Below the pieces are notes generated by a model that was not told where the DNA came from, ran no database searches, and was given only the letters and a program-made list of their open reading frames with translations. Made by a program: the position numbers and the translations under genes. This document shows, in pieces, positions 16,446 to 25,510 of a DNA stretch of 64,000 nt; positions within the stretch are counted from its first letter, which is position 1, and every line of letters begins with the position of its first letter. Source of the DNA: JANXMY01 sp964251675 (GTDB lineage: Bacteria; Armatimonadota; Armatimonadia; Armatimonadales; Capsulimonadaceae); assembly GCA_964251675.1 (NCBI GenBank), contig CAXUKS010000001.1, forward strand, positions 186,001 through 250,000, read 5' to 3'.

Positions 16446-18425
16446 CTACTTCACCAGTAGATACGCCCGCAAAATCTCCCCGATGCTCCATGCCTGCGCC
16501 GGGCAGCCGTTCGGAACGTAAGGGTCTTCGGCATCGTAAATCTCCCCCACACTGCCGACGCCGTACCGGGCCATTCCTTCCGTCAGCAGCGTATTCAGCA
16601 GAGAGCGCGTTCTGGCTTTGTCGCCATAGACCTTCAGATGCGCCTCGGCGAACGCCCCCAGCGGCCAGGGCCAGACAGTGCCCTGATGGTACGCGCCGTC
16701 GCGGGTCGCCTGATCCCCCGGCCCGTAGTGGGCGTGGTAGTCCGGCGAGCCGGGAGCCAGCGTCCGCAGGCCCCACGGGGTCAGCAGGGCGCTTTCCACA
16801 AGAGCAACGACTTCCAGAGCCTGCGCTCCTTCCACCACGGGGAAGGGCAGCGAGACCGCAAAAATCTGGTTGGGGCGCAGGGAGCCGTCAGGCGTGCCGT
16901 CCGGGGCGATCACATCGTACAGGCAGTGCGCGTCTTCATTCCAGAATGCCTTGCCAAACGACTCTTTCACCTGCGCGGCTCGTGCGCGGCAGTCCGCCGC
17001 CAGTGCGTCCCGCCCCGCCCGTGTCGCCAGCGCCTCCGTGATACACAGGGCATTGTACCAGAGCGCATTGATTTCCACCGGCTTGCCCGTGCGCGGCGTC
17101 ACCACCCAGTCCCCCACTTTGGCATCCATCCAGGTCAGCTGCACGCCCGGCTCGCCCGCCGACAGCAGGCCGTCCGCAGGGTCTGCACCGATGCCGTAAT
17201 GCGTGCCGCTGATATGGGCCTGCAGGATCGTTTCCAGGACAGGCAGCATCGTGTCCACGGCAAAGGCCCAGTCGCCGGACGCCCCGGCGCAGGCATAGAC
17301 GGCCTGAAAGAACCACAGGCTGGCATCGACCGTGTTGTATTCGGCCCCGTCGCCGTCATCCGTGAAGCGGTTCGGCAGCAGGCCGTCTTTGACGGCGGCG
17401 GCAAAGGAGGTCAAAATCTCGCGGGCGACGTCATGCCGCCCGGTGGACAGGCACAGGCCGGGCAGGGCAATCATCGTGTCCCGGCCCCAGTCAGTGAACC
17501 AGGGATAGCCCGCCAGAATTGTGGCGCGGGCCACGGTGTCTGATTTTTCCACCACAAACTGATCGGCGGCCAGCACCAGTGCCGCGTGTGCTTCGTCGCC
17601 TGCCGCCACATCCGCCCGGCGCAGGAGCGTTCGCTGCCGCTCGGTTTCGGCCTGGAGCGCGGCCTCGGGCGCGGCAGGCCGCTCGGTCTCCACCGTGGCG
17701 GTCAGCGTCACCGTCTGCCCCGGTGTCAGCACGCCAGCGAAGCGACCGGGGCAGTACAGGTCTTCCGTGAAGTCCAGCCCGCGCTCCTGCTCGCGGGGAT
17801 GCTCAAAGTTATAAAACCAGCCGCTATGGTCGTCAAAAGCCAGCGGCGGCTGCGTTTCCAGAAACAACGGATGGGCGGTCGGATAGGCGGTGAACTGAAG
17901 CCGGCCTGTCGGCTCTGCCACTAAATCCGCCGTGAAACCGTCCCAGCGGTGCTGCTCGGTATGGTAATCTTTGTAGGCCAGCAGGGGAACCAGGGCCAGC
18001 CGCACCGGCTCGGGAGCCTTGATGAGCGTATACTGCACATACACGGTGTTTTTGCCGTGCGCCATCCAGATGCGCTTTTCCAGGACCACTGTCTCTTCAT
18101 GGAAAATATAAGTAAACGTCGGCACAGGCCGCGTTCCAAAGTAGGTCAAATGACGGAAGCCCTGCGGCTGCACAACACTCGGGTACTTGTTGGCAGAAAG
18201 CTGATACAGCTGGTCTTCCACCCGCACTTCTTCTTCCAGCTTGGACAGCAGGACAGCCCGGCCCAGCGGCGGCGAAAAGGCCGGCACCAGCAGGCCGTGG
18301 TAGCGGCGCGTATTCGCCCCCGCCACGCTGCTCATGCCGTAGCCGCCGAGGCCGTTCGTCACCAGCCATTCACGCCGCGAAGAGGAGTCCCAGTTTTGCA
18401 GGGCATCGCCGGTCAGTTGTGTCAT
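16446..18425 (-). CDS. Glycogen debranching enzyme (amylo-alpha-1,6-glucosidase, archaeal type)
   Basis: This 659-residue enzyme hydrolyses alpha-1,6 branches in glycogen. The N-terminal GDE domain (residues 1-240) begins SRREWLVTNGLGGYGMSSVA and includes NTRRYHGLLVPAFSPPLGR. The C-terminal (alpha/alpha)6 barrel carries GYPWFTDWGRDTMIALPGL, DGAEYNTVDASLWFFQAV and DGAYHQGTVWPWPLGAF, with conserved Asp and Glu residues for catalysis. CGGAG lies six bases before the ATG. It starts 40 bases after the response regulator stop, suggesting a shared transcript. Confidence 0.93.
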   Translation of the reverse strand: MTQLTGDALQNWDSSSRREWLVTNGLGGYGMSSVAGANTRRYHGLLVPAFSPPLGRAVLLSKLEEEVRVEDQLYQLSANKYPSVVQPQGFRHLTYFGTRPVPTFTYIFHEETVVLEKRIWMAHGKNTVYVQYTLIKAPEPVRLALVPLLAYKDYHTEQHRWDGFTADLVAEPTGRLQFTAYPTAHPLFLETQPPLAFDDHSGWFYNFEHPREQERGLDFTEDLYCPGRFAGVLTPGQTVTLTATVETERPAAPEAALQAETERQRTLLRRADVAAGDEAHAALVLAADQFVVEKSDTVARATILAGYPWFTDWGRDTMIALPGLCLSTGRHDVAREILTSFAAAVKDGLLPNRFTDDGDGAEYNTVDASLWFFQAVYACAGASGDWAFAVDTMLPVLETILQAHISGTHYGIGADPADGLLSAGEPGVQLTWMDAKVGDWVVTPRTGKPVEINALWYNALCITEALATRAGRDALAADCRARAAQVKESFGKAFWNEDAHCLYDVIAPDGTPDGSLRPNQIFAVSLPFPVVEGAQALEVVALVESALLTPWGLRTLAPGSPDYHAHYGPGDQATRDGAYHQGTVWPWPLGAFAEAHLKVYGDKARTRSLLNTLLTEGMARYGVGSVGEIYDAEDPYVPNGCPAQAWSIGEILRAYLLVK

Positions 18426-18464
18426 ATCGCGCTCCGTTGGAAACAGTGGGGAAAATTGAAGAAC

Positions 18465-18914
18465 TTAAGCGGGCAGCGAGGCGCGGCTTTGCGTGAACGC
18501 TTCGAGGCGGCGCACGGTGTCTACAGCGGCCCGGCGGCGCTCAACCGCCTGCGCGACTTTCAGGCACAGCAGCTCAAAGACATCCACGCCCGGCATATTT
18601 TTTTCGACGTAGTCAAACGCCCCGCGCTTCATGCACTCCACGGCGTTGGCAACATTGCCATACGCCGTGAGCACAATCACCTCGGTAAACACATCGCGGG
18701 CGACGGCGTTTTCCAGGATGCGAATGCCGGAGCCGGAGTCCTCCATGCTCATGTCTGTGATCACAATATCGAACGCATGGGGAGCCGTCTGCATCTGATG
18801 GATGCCCGCCTCCTCGCCCGAAGCCGCTTCCACTTTGTAGCCTTCACGCACCAGCCGCCGCTTCACGGCCTCGCGCACTTCCTCTTCATCATCAACAACA
18901 AGTATTCGGCACAT
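18465..18914 (-). CDS. Single-domain response regulator
   Basis: This is a 149-residue receiver (REC) domain protein without an output domain. Acidic residues are in VVDDEEE (residues 7-13), the phosphoacceptor is Asp54 (IVITDMSM), the switch Thr is in VLTAYG and the conserved Lys is in VEKNMPG. A C-terminal helix of about 30 residues follows. No sensor kinase is adjacent. Its transcript is probably leaderless. It may pass on phosphate or act by protein contact, and its link with the downstream debranching enzyme is only positional. Confidence 0.9.
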   Translation of the reverse strand: MCRILVVDDEEEVREAVKRRLVREGYKVEAASGEEAGIHQMQTAPHAFDIVITDMSMEDSGSGIRILENAVARDVFTEVIVLTAYGNVANAVECMKRGAFDYVEKNMPGVDVFELLCLKVAQAVERRRAAVDTVRRLEAFTQSRASLPA

Positions 18915-18920
18915 AGGCGC

Positions 18921-18929
18921 ATTATACCA
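18921..18929 (-). promoter_or_regulatory. Extended -10 promoter of the response regulator
   Basis: TGGTATAAT on the minus strand is followed by exactly six bases and then the ATG. This predicts a transcript starting at or next to the start codon. There is no room for a ribosome binding site. Confidence 0.6.
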
Positions 18930-18946
18930 GACAGCACGCAGGTAAC

Positions 18947-19645
18947 CTACAAAACAAGTTTACGCAGTGCTTCTAATTCCAACAGATGTCTCTGATCTTT
19001 TGGGCGGTTCGCCGCCCGCTTCATGGCAATCAGATCATCTACTGATGCCACGCGCACGGGTACGCCTTGCCATTCTATTGATGATGCGCTTTGCCATAAG
19101 TCATCAAAAGAAGCGATGCCGGCAGGCTCACCCAGCAAATCTACGCTGCCTGCGTCAGTTTCCAGCGTGAGGTTGATAGAAGTTTGCAGGGTACGCACAT
19201 CCCAGAAAAATGGCAGGCCCGGCGGCACGCCGCGCAAACGTGGATGATAGGGGGCAAGCGCCTTCACTAGTGTATCTAGGCTTTTTGAGTCTCGTGCGAA
19301 CGCAAAATCTATGTCATCAGTCATGTGTGCCGATCCCTGCAAACGCATGGCAATTCCACCAATGATAACAAATCGCAATCCACCTTCATTAAGCGCCACG
19401 ATGATTCGCCGGAAATCTGTATCTTCTGCCATATCATCCTCCTTGAAAGCCCGAAGCAAGTGTTCCAATTTGCCCAGTCGCTCCCACGGCGTCAGCTTCA
19501 AGTTTCCACGCAGGAGCGATATATCTATACCGTTTTCGTCCTGCTCGCCGTAGCCATGTGTGTACGCCTGCCACTGTGCCCACTGGTCGTCGGTCATGCC
19601 GAGATGGTCTTCGGGTTCCTGCACTGCCGGGGGGAGTGTGTCCAT
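18947..19645 (-). CDS. Nucleotidyltransferase, AbiEii/MNT-like
   Basis: This 232-residue protein has two parts. Residues 1-70 are charged and contain RGNLKLTPWERLGKLEHLLR. Residues 80-232 form a nucleotidyltransferase-like domain with the GG motif (FVIIGGIAMRLQGSAHMTDD) and the metal-binding pattern TDDIDFAF, ending in ASVDDLIAMKRAANRPKD. Such proteins are often toxin or antitoxin NTases (AbiE or MNT type). No obvious partner gene is adjacent. The start is preceded by TACACT plus six bases, a leaderless arrangement. Confidence 0.75.
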   Translation of the reverse strand: MDTLPPAVQEPEDHLGMTDDQWAQWQAYTHGYGEQDENGIDISLLRGNLKLTPWERLGKLEHLLRAFKEDDMAEDTDFRRIIVALNEGGLRFVIIGGIAMRLQGSAHMTDDIDFAFARDSKSLDTLVKALAPYHPRLRGVPPGLPFFWDVRTLQTSINLTLETDAGSVDLLGEPAGIASFDDLWQSASSIEWQGVPVRVASVDDLIAMKRAANRPKDQRHLLELEALRKLVL

Positions 19646-19659
19646 AGTGTCAGTGTACC

Positions 19660-19938
19660 CTACCAGTCCCAGCAGCGGTGGCAGTGATCGGTCAGGGGGT
19701 CATACATCCATGCCCCGCAGCTGACGCACGGCCTGCAGTGACGTGCCCACTCTGCCGCCTCGCGCTCAGTCCACGGCAGGCTCAGGGCAGCGGCGGTATC
19801 CTCGGGCGGGGCGTCCGTGCCGCTGTCAAAGGCCGCCTGCCAGACGCGGTTAAAAACACAAGAATTATGCCGGGGCACAGACTGCTGCCTGTGCCCGGTG
19901 AAGAGAAAACCAAATAGCGCGGCGACTTTAGGAAGCAA
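19660..19938 (-). CDS. Possible small zinc-ribbon protein
   Basis: The frame encodes about 92 residues from a TTG preceded by AGAGGA. The C-terminal half looks like real protein (PWTEREAAEWARHCRPCVSC, then MYDPLTDHCHRCWDW) with two CxxC pairs that could bind zinc. It lies in the roughly 300-base gap between the secreted protein gene and the nucleotidyltransferase. The start is uncertain and the gene may be a remnant. Confidence 0.35.
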   Translation of the reverse strand: MLPKVAALFGFLFTGHRQQSVPRHNSCVFNRVWQAAFDSGTDAPPEDTAAALSLPWTEREAAEWARHCRPCVSCGAWMYDPLTDHCHRCWDW

Positions 19939-19961
19939 CTGTCCTCTTTCTGGGGTGCTGG

Positions 19962-20861
19962 TTAGCGTTTGGCGGCGGGCAGGTGCGAGGCGGCCAGAAG
20001 CCGCCGCCACTCGGCATCGGGGAGGCGCGTTACATGACCATCGGCAAATAACACAGCGCGGAGGCCATCGGAGGCGGCGCTGGCCTCGTAGTAAGCCACC
20101 ATGCTGGATGGCGCAATGATCTCGGCGATGGAGTGGTACGACAGCGACGTGTTAGGCCGGTACGGCTCGTGGGTCACTGGGCTTTGAAAAACTGCTTCGC
20201 TTTTGACGTATGGGTAAATCGCCTTTTTGGCAAGGGCGGTGCTTTGCATCGGCGGAAACTGCTCGTCAAAGTCCTGCACATACTGAATCATGCCGAGGCC
20301 AATCTGCTTGAGGTTGCGGACAGACTGCTCCTGAGCATTCTTGACAGCCTCGGCCTCAGCCGTAGCCGCCGAGACAGGCACAAAGGGCTGAATACCTTCC
20401 AGACTGACAATCTGCCGGACATTGATCAGCGACAAAGTAAGCGTCGTGTCGGGGGTAATCAAGGGCGTGGTGTTTGCAATGTCCGGCGTCGGATCGAAAG
20501 TCTTGAGCGCGTTGGGAAAAGCCACCAGATAGGAAATCTTGAGCGCGAAGCGGTAAGCCACAAGATAGGTTTCACCGCCAATGACAGTGGTTTCGCCGTG
20601 CGTAAAATACTGGTCCAGAGTGGGGCTGCCCTCACGCGCCCCAAGAAGAGCCGCCCGATCCACACCGCCGACCTTGCTGATGAATAGCTGCCGCCAGGTG
20701 CCGTCTAGATCTTTGACTTTCAGCGTCAGCGGGCGCGTCGTGTCCGAAATAGCAGACGTAAAATCAGCAGACTGCGCGAGGGCGGCAGGTGCGGGTAGGG
20801 CCAGCAGGCCACAAAGCAGAAGGGCAAGTGGGCGGGCGGGTTTAGGCAGGCATGAATACAT
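19962..20861 (-). CDS. Secreted protein with pseudopilin-like (DUF1559-type) C-terminal region
   Basis: This 299-residue protein starts with a Sec signal peptide (LALLLCGLLALPAPAALAQS). Residues 190-299 contain QSVRNLKQIGLGMIQYVQDF, then DEQFPP, and near the end VLFADGHVTRLPDAEW. Those features are typical of the DUF1559 pseudopilin-like proteins abundant in Planctomycetes and Armatimonadota. Unlike those, it has no prepilin peptidase motif, so the domain seems to be reused in a periplasmic protein. Residues 30-180 are unrecognised. GGAGGA lies nine bases before the start. Confidence 0.7.
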   Translation of the reverse strand: MYSCLPKPARPLALLLCGLLALPAPAALAQSADFTSAISDTTRPLTLKVKDLDGTWRQLFISKVGGVDRAALLGAREGSPTLDQYFTHGETTVIGGETYLVAYRFALKISYLVAFPNALKTFDPTPDIANTTPLITPDTTLTLSLINVRQIVSLEGIQPFVPVSAATAEAEAVKNAQEQSVRNLKQIGLGMIQYVQDFDEQFPPMQSTALAKKAIYPYVKSEAVFQSPVTHEPYRPNTSLSYHSIAEIIAPSSMVAYYEASAASDGLRAVLFADGHVTRLPDAEWRRLLAASHLPAAKR

Positions 20862-20888
20862 GGGTGAGGTCCTCCATGGTGGGCTGCT

Positions 20889-22073
20889 TCACGCGAACAG
20901 CATTTGAATGAGCCGTGTGCCGTCCTCAATCTGCGTGGTTGCCTCCACCACAGCCCGCTCGTCAAACGGAAAGTGCGACGCCGTGTGCGGCTTCTCCGAG
21001 TCGTACAGCAGGAACGGGACAGGGCCAGCCTCGTGCGTCTTCAAAGCTATCGGCGTCTTGTGGTCCGGCACGATCACCAGCCGGTACGGGCCGCGCCCGA
21101 CCATGCCCTCCCGCAGCGTGCCCAGCACCTTTTTGTCGATGTCTTCAATGGACTGCATCTTGTGGTCCAGATTGCCCTCATGCCCGGACTCATCGGGCGA
21201 CTCAACGTGAATATAGACAAAGTCCATCGTGTCCAGCGCCGCCAGCGCATAGTTGGCTTTGGCGACATAATCCGTGTCAATGTAGCCCGTCGCGCCGGGG
21301 ACGTCAATCACGCGCAGGCTGGTCGCACGGGCGAGGCCGCGCACCACGTCCACGGCGGTAATGACGCCGCCGGTCTTGCCGAATGTCTGCAGAAAGTTCG
21401 GCATCTGCGGCGCGTAGCCCTGCCCCCAGAGCCAGATCATATTGCCCGGCGCTTTCCCCTCTTCCCGGCGGCGAATGTTGACCGGGTGATTATCCAGCAG
21501 CTCCAGCGAGTCATACGATAATTGCTGAAGCTGCTCCGCCCGGTCCCCTTCCGGCCAGAAGTCCGCCAGAGGCTTATCTGCCATGTCATGCGGCGGCGTC
21601 GTTTTCAGCTCCACCGGCCCGCCCCGCTCGGCCATGATATGCCGGTACTGCACGCCGGGATAGAACTTGCGCCGCCCCCCGCCCAGCTTCTTGTCCAGCA
21701 GCTCAATTAGGGGCCGGGCCTCTTCGGTCGAGATATGCCCCGACGAATAATCCAGCATCCGCTCGCCGTCGCTGTAAACTAGTGAGCAGCGATACGCCGC
21801 ATCGCCGGTGTCCAGCGGCACGCCCATCGCCACCGCTTCAATCGGCCCGCGCCCGGTGTAATACCTTCGCGGGTCATAGCCCAGTAGGGCCATGTTCGCC
21901 ACATCCGAGCCGGGATACATCCCGTCCGGCACAGTCAGAACGCTCCCCACCAGCGACTGCTCCGCCAGCGCATCAAAATTCGGCGTCCGCGCCGCCTGCA
22001 TCGGCGTCTGCCCGCCCAGCTCCGCCATCGGCAAATCGGCCATCCCGTCGGGGATCAGCATAATATATTTCAA
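20889..22073 (-). CDS. apgM: 2,3-bisphosphoglycerate-independent phosphoglycerate mutase (ApgM)
   Basis: ApgM interconverts 3- and 2-phosphoglycerate in glycolysis. The 394 residues match the archaeal-type alkaline phosphatase superfamily mutase: LIPDGMADLPMAELGG with metal Asp, the phosphoserine site in PGSDVANMALLGYDP (Ser56), VESPDESGHEGN and the metal site VPDHKTPIALKTHE near the C-terminus. The start is TTG, preceded by GGAGAG at six bases. This class is found in archaea and several deep bacterial lineages. Confidence 0.95.
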   Translation of the reverse strand: MKYIMLIPDGMADLPMAELGGQTPMQAARTPNFDALAEQSLVGSVLTVPDGMYPGSDVANMALLGYDPRRYYTGRGPIEAVAMGVPLDTGDAAYRCSLVYSDGERMLDYSSGHISTEEARPLIELLDKKLGGGRRKFYPGVQYRHIMAERGGPVELKTTPPHDMADKPLADFWPEGDRAEQLQQLSYDSLELLDNHPVNIRRREEGKAPGNMIWLWGQGYAPQMPNFLQTFGKTGGVITAVDVVRGLARATSLRVIDVPGATGYIDTDYVAKANYALAALDTMDFVYIHVESPDESGHEGNLDHKMQSIEDIDKKVLGTLREGMVGRGPYRLVIVPDHKTPIALKTHEAGPVPFLLYDSEKPHTASHFPFDERAVVEATTQIEDGTRLIQMLFA

Positions 22074-22096
22074 GGGTCACTCTCCAAGTTTCTGCG

Positions 22097-22810
22097 TCAG
22101 CCGCCCAGCTTCCACCACGGCTTCTTTTCCGGCACGGGAGCGGTGTTTTCTGCGGTCAGTGTGCTGCTGAATTTTGCCAGTCGGCCCTCGGGGTCAAACT
22201 CCGCCCGGATCACCGCCCCGGCGGGCAGAGTGATAACATCCGCGTTCCCCTCTCCTGCCAGTGTGTACCCTTTGTAGGAGGCATAAGCCGCCAGCGCAGG
22301 CCGGTGGTCACAGGCAAACGCGCTGATAAACTCGGTGAAGATACGGATAAACCGCATCGGCGTGTCATCGGCGTATTGACGCAGGGCGGGGGCTTCCAGC
22401 AGCAGAAAGACCGCCCCGCCCGCATACGGCCCTCGGTAGTAGGCATCCGCCCCGCAGACGCCGCAGGCTATCGCACTGAGCAGATGGCCGTTCGCGTCTT
22501 CCAGATTCAGCTCCGGCGCGACAAACGCCGCGACCCGCTGCTGCTCCCCAAACGCCCGCATCTGCCCCGCCGCCTGCACGAGCGGCGGCGGCAGATTGCT
22601 TTCGGTGTTCGCCCAGGCCCACAGCCATGTCCCGGCGCCGTCTCCCTCGCTGCCGAGTATCTGCACCGGGAACGACTGCGTGCCGCCGAACGTAATCTGC
22701 CCCTCGCTCAGACTAAGCTCCCAGTCGCCGTCGCCGATAGCGTCCGCCAGGCACATCTGCTTGTCCCACGATGCCGCCCCATGCTGCGTAATAAGCTGTG
22801 TTAAGTCCAT
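22097..22810 (-). CDS. DUF6882-like protein of unknown function
   Basis: This 237-residue soluble protein resembles, from memory, the DUF6882 family. It has an N-terminal segment WELSLSEGQITFGGTQSFPV, a central GAGTWLWAWANTESNLPPPL and a cysteine-containing ACGVCGADAYYRGPYAGG. I see no catalytic motif. The last third is beta-rich. It lies 23 bases upstream of apgM in the same direction and may share its transcript. Confidence 0.6.
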   Translation of the reverse strand: MDLTQLITQHGAASWDKQMCLADAIGDGDWELSLSEGQITFGGTQSFPVQILGSEGDGAGTWLWAWANTESNLPPPLVQAAGQMRAFGEQQRVAAFVAPELNLEDANGHLLSAIACGVCGADAYYRGPYAGGAVFLLLEAPALRQYADDTPMRFIRIFTEFISAFACDHRPALAAYASYKGYTLAGEGNADVITLPAGAVIRAEFDPEGRLAKFSSTLTAENTAPVPEKKPWWKLGG

Positions 22811-22842
22811 TGTTTTTAATCTGCGTTTCTAATCTGCCATAC

Positions 22843-22968
22843 CGAGGAGTTGAAAACTCCTCGCTAGGTAAGGCGTCCTTCGGACGTAGGAGAAGAAGTG
22901 CTGGCGGCCATTGGCATTGTCTTCCACCCGGAGGGTGCCTCTCCTAGCGAGGAGTTTTCAACTCCTCG
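22843..22968. repeat. 126-bp inverted-repeat element with perfect 26-bp arms
   Basis: The arms at 22843-22868 and 22943-22968 are perfect reverse complements. Each arm is itself a hairpin (CGAGGAGTTGAAAACTCCTC). Between them are two further small hairpins, CGTCC-TTC-GGACG at 22874-22886 and CCACCC-GGA-GGGTG near 22924-22937. There is no coding potential. It fills the gap between purC and the DUF6882-like gene and looks like a non-autonomous palindromic element. Confidence 0.9.
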
Positions 22969-22990
22969 ATAACTCCTGCTGCCTCTGCCA

Positions 22991-23935
22991 TCAGGTTGAC
23001 TTTTCCCCGGTCAGCCGCTCGTAGGCTTCCTGATACTTGGCGGCGGTTTTTTCCACAATCTCGGCGGGCAGGGCGGGGCCGGGGGCGGTTTTTTCCCAGT
23101 CCAACGTTTCCAGATAGTCGCGGACGAACTGTTTGTCAAACGACGCCTGCGAGCGGCCCGGCTTGTACAAATCCGCCTCCCAGAAGCGGGAGGAGTCGGG
23201 GGTGAGGGCTTCGTCAATCAAGATAAGTTTGCCGTCCAAAAGGCCGAACTCAAACTTGGTGTCGGCGATGATGATGCCGCGCTCGGCGGCGTAATCGCGG
23301 GCGAAGGTGTAGAGGGCAAGGCTTTTTTCGGCGATGGCTGCGGCCAGGTCTTCGCCAATCTCGGCGGCGGCGTGGGCGGGGGAGACGTTTATGTCATGCC
23401 CGGAATGCGCTTTGGTGGCGGGGGTCCACAGAGGAGATGGAAACGGGTCGCCCTGACGCAGACCAATGGGGACGGGGATGTCGTAGAGCATGACTTCGCC
23501 GCCATGCCCGAAAAGCGTCTGGTAGTCCTTCCACGCCGAGCCGTCGAGGTAGCCGCGCACGACCGATTCCAGTGGCAGGGCGGCGCACTTCTGGACAAGC
23601 TGCGTCCGGCCTTCCAGCATGGAGACTAAATCTGGCGTGACGGTGACGCCCAGATCGTGCAGGCGTGCGCCAATGGCATCCAGATTGTCGGTGATAAAGT
23701 GGTTAGAAACGATGTGCGCGGTCTTGTCAAACCAGAACCGGGACAGGGCCGTCAGCACTCGGCCTTTGCCGGGAATACCGGTGGGCAAAATCACATCAAA
23801 CGCCGAGAGCCGGTCGGTGGCGACAATGAGCAACGTGTCGCCGAGGTCGTACACGTCGCGCACTTTGCCCTGAATAAACTTGGGCAGGCCGGGGATGTCG
23901 GATTGGAGCAGGGCAGAGTTCACACTATGGCTCAT
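22991..23935 (-). CDS. purC: SAICAR synthetase (PurC)
   Basis: PurC joins CAIR and aspartate in purine synthesis. The 314 residues show IQGKVRDVYDLGDTLLIVAT, DRLSAFDVILPTGIPGKG, ALPLESVVRGYLDGSAWKDY and FEFGLLDGKLILIDEALTPD, plus SSRFWEADLYKPG. This is the longer PurC type with an extended C-terminus. The end overlaps no gene, and the start is four bases into the stop of lepB (ATGA overlap). Confidence 0.97.
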   Translation of the reverse strand: MSHSVNSALLQSDIPGLPKFIQGKVRDVYDLGDTLLIVATDRLSAFDVILPTGIPGKGRVLTALSRFWFDKTAHIVSNHFITDNLDAIGARLHDLGVTVTPDLVSMLEGRTQLVQKCAALPLESVVRGYLDGSAWKDYQTLFGHGGEVMLYDIPVPIGLRQGDPFPSPLWTPATKAHSGHDINVSPAHAAAEIGEDLAAAIAEKSLALYTFARDYAAERGIIIADTKFEFGLLDGKLILIDEALTPDSSRFWEADLYKPGRSQASFDKQFVRDYLETLDWEKTAPGPALPAEIVEKTAAKYQEAYERLTGEKST

Positions 23936-24411
23936 GGGATCACTTTTCCTAGAATCTGGCGCGGGCTGATCGGGCCGATGCGGCGGCTGTCGTCACTTTC
24001 CAGCAGATTGTCGCCCAGCACATAGATGGTGCGGTCCGAAGCGGGCTGAGGCTTTTTGCCAAGCAGGACGTCTGAAAAATACGGGCTGAACAGCAGGCCG
24101 TAGGGAATGAGCCGCCCCGAGACCGGAGAGCGAAAGTCACCGGGCGGCGGCTTTGAATTCCAGACGGGCCGGATAAAGGCGATACGCTTGATCAGCTCAT
24201 CGCCGTTGGTATCCCGAAGGATAATCACCGTGCCGGGTTTGTAGACGGAGCGCGGGGCCGTTTTCCAGACCAGCACGGTTTCGCCGTTTTCATAGGTCGG
24301 CGACATCGACGGCCCGGTGACGCGCCCCTGCCGGACATTGAGCCGCAGCACCAGAGCCAGCAGAAAGAGGATGCCGAGCGCGATCCAGGTTTGCTTGCGA
24401 AGTTTGGTCAT
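23932..24411 (-). CDS. lepB: Signal peptidase I
   Basis: This 159-residue membrane-anchored serine protease cleaves Sec signal peptides. One N-terminal membrane helix (IALGILFLLALVLRL) is followed by the catalytic Ser35 in TGPSMSPTYENG, the general base Lys75 in DELIKRIAFI and the family box YVLGDNLLESDDSRRIGPIS. It is short, as in many bacterial S26A enzymes. It overlaps purC by four bases and follows thrC by 17 bases. Confidence 0.92.
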   Translation of the reverse strand: MTKLRKQTWIALGILFLLALVLRLNVRQGRVTGPSMSPTYENGETVLVWKTAPRSVYKPGTVIILRDTNGDELIKRIAFIRPVWNSKPPPGDFRSPVSGRLIPYGLLFSPYFSDVLLGKKPQPASDRTIYVLGDNLLESDDSRRIGPISPRQILGKVIP

Positions 24412-24428
24412 GGCTCGAGATACGGTGG

Positions 24429-25487
24429 TCAGAACCCCAGCGCCGCCACGACGGCGTCCAGTGTCGCGGGCAGAGTGGCCGGGTGCGGAACGGTTTTGAT
24501 CGCCCGGTCCGGGTCTTTCAGGCCATGCCCGGTCAGCGTGATGGCAACCGTGGCCCCGTCATAGTCTTTGAAGTAGCCCGCGTCGTACAGCTTTTTGATG
24601 CCCGCGACCGGCGCGGCGCAGGCGGGTTCTACGAAGATGCCTTCCAGCGCCGGAAGCATCTGGTAGGCGGCTAAAATCTCGTCGTCGGTCACCTTGTCAA
24701 TCACGCCGCCCGATTCATCGCGGGCCGTCAGCGCGTGCGGCCAGGAAGCCGGGTTGCCGATCCGAATGGCGGTGGCGATGGTATGGGGGTTTGCCACCGG
24801 CGCCCCGTCCACAATCGGCGCGGAGCCTGCCGCCTGAAAGCCCAGCATCTTGGGCAATTTGTGGGACTTGCCCGCCGCCTGATACTCTTTGTAGCCGCGC
24901 CAGTACGCCGTGATGTTGCCCGCGTTGCCAACGGGAAGCGCATGGAAGTCCGGGGCATCGCCCAGCACGTCGCAGACTTCAAACGCTCCCGTCTTCTGGC
25001 CGTCAATTCGGTACGGGTTGATATGGTTGACTATCGTAATCGGGTACTTTTCGCAAATGAGCCGGGTCAGCCGCAGGGCGTCGTCAAAGTTGCCGTCAAT
25101 CGCCAGCACTTTAGCGCCGTGAATGAGTGCCTGCGAGAGCTTGCCGAGCGCGACATCCGTGTTTGGCAGCAGCACCACGCACTCAATCCCCGCCCGCGCC
25201 GCATAGGCCGACGCCGCCGCGCTGGTGTTGCCGGTGGACGCGCACATGACGGCGACCGCGCCCTCTTCGACGGCTTTGGTGACGGCCATCGTCATACCCC
25301 GGTCTTTGAATGACCCCGTCGGGTTCATGCCCTCAAACTTGAGCATCAGCGTCAGCCCCGGCGCAATCGCCGCCGCAAGGCGCGGCGCGGGAAGGAGCGG
25401 CGTGTCGCCTTCGGCAAGTGTGACTACCGGGGTCGCGTCGGTGACCGGCAGAAAGGCGCGGTACTGATTGATAATTCCTTGTCGCAT
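24429..25487 (-). CDS. thrC: Threonine synthase
   Basis: ThrC converts O-phosphohomoserine to threonine with PLP. The 352 residues have the PLP lysine at residue 61 in MNPTGSFKDRGMTMAV, the STGNTSAAASAYAARAG block and the phosphate-binding loop PVGNAGNITAYWRGY. It is the short (class II) form. hom lies about 2 kb upstream on the same strand, so two steps of threonine synthesis are near each other but separated by accessory genes. Confidence 0.95.
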   Translation of the reverse strand: MRQGIINQYRAFLPVTDATPVVTLAEGDTPLLPAPRLAAAIAPGLTLMLKFEGMNPTGSFKDRGMTMAVTKAVEEGAVAVMCASTGNTSAAASAYAARAGIECVVLLPNTDVALGKLSQALIHGAKVLAIDGNFDDALRLTRLICEKYPITIVNHINPYRIDGQKTGAFEVCDVLGDAPDFHALPVGNAGNITAYWRGYKEYQAAGKSHKLPKMLGFQAAGSAPIVDGAPVANPHTIATAIRIGNPASWPHALTARDESGGVIDKVTDDEILAAYQMLPALEGIFVEPACAAPVAGIKKLYDAGYFKDYDGATVAITLTGHGLKDPDRAIKTVPHPATLPATLDAVVAALGF

Positions 25488-25510
25488 AAGTTAGTTTGTT
25501 TCGGTGTATC

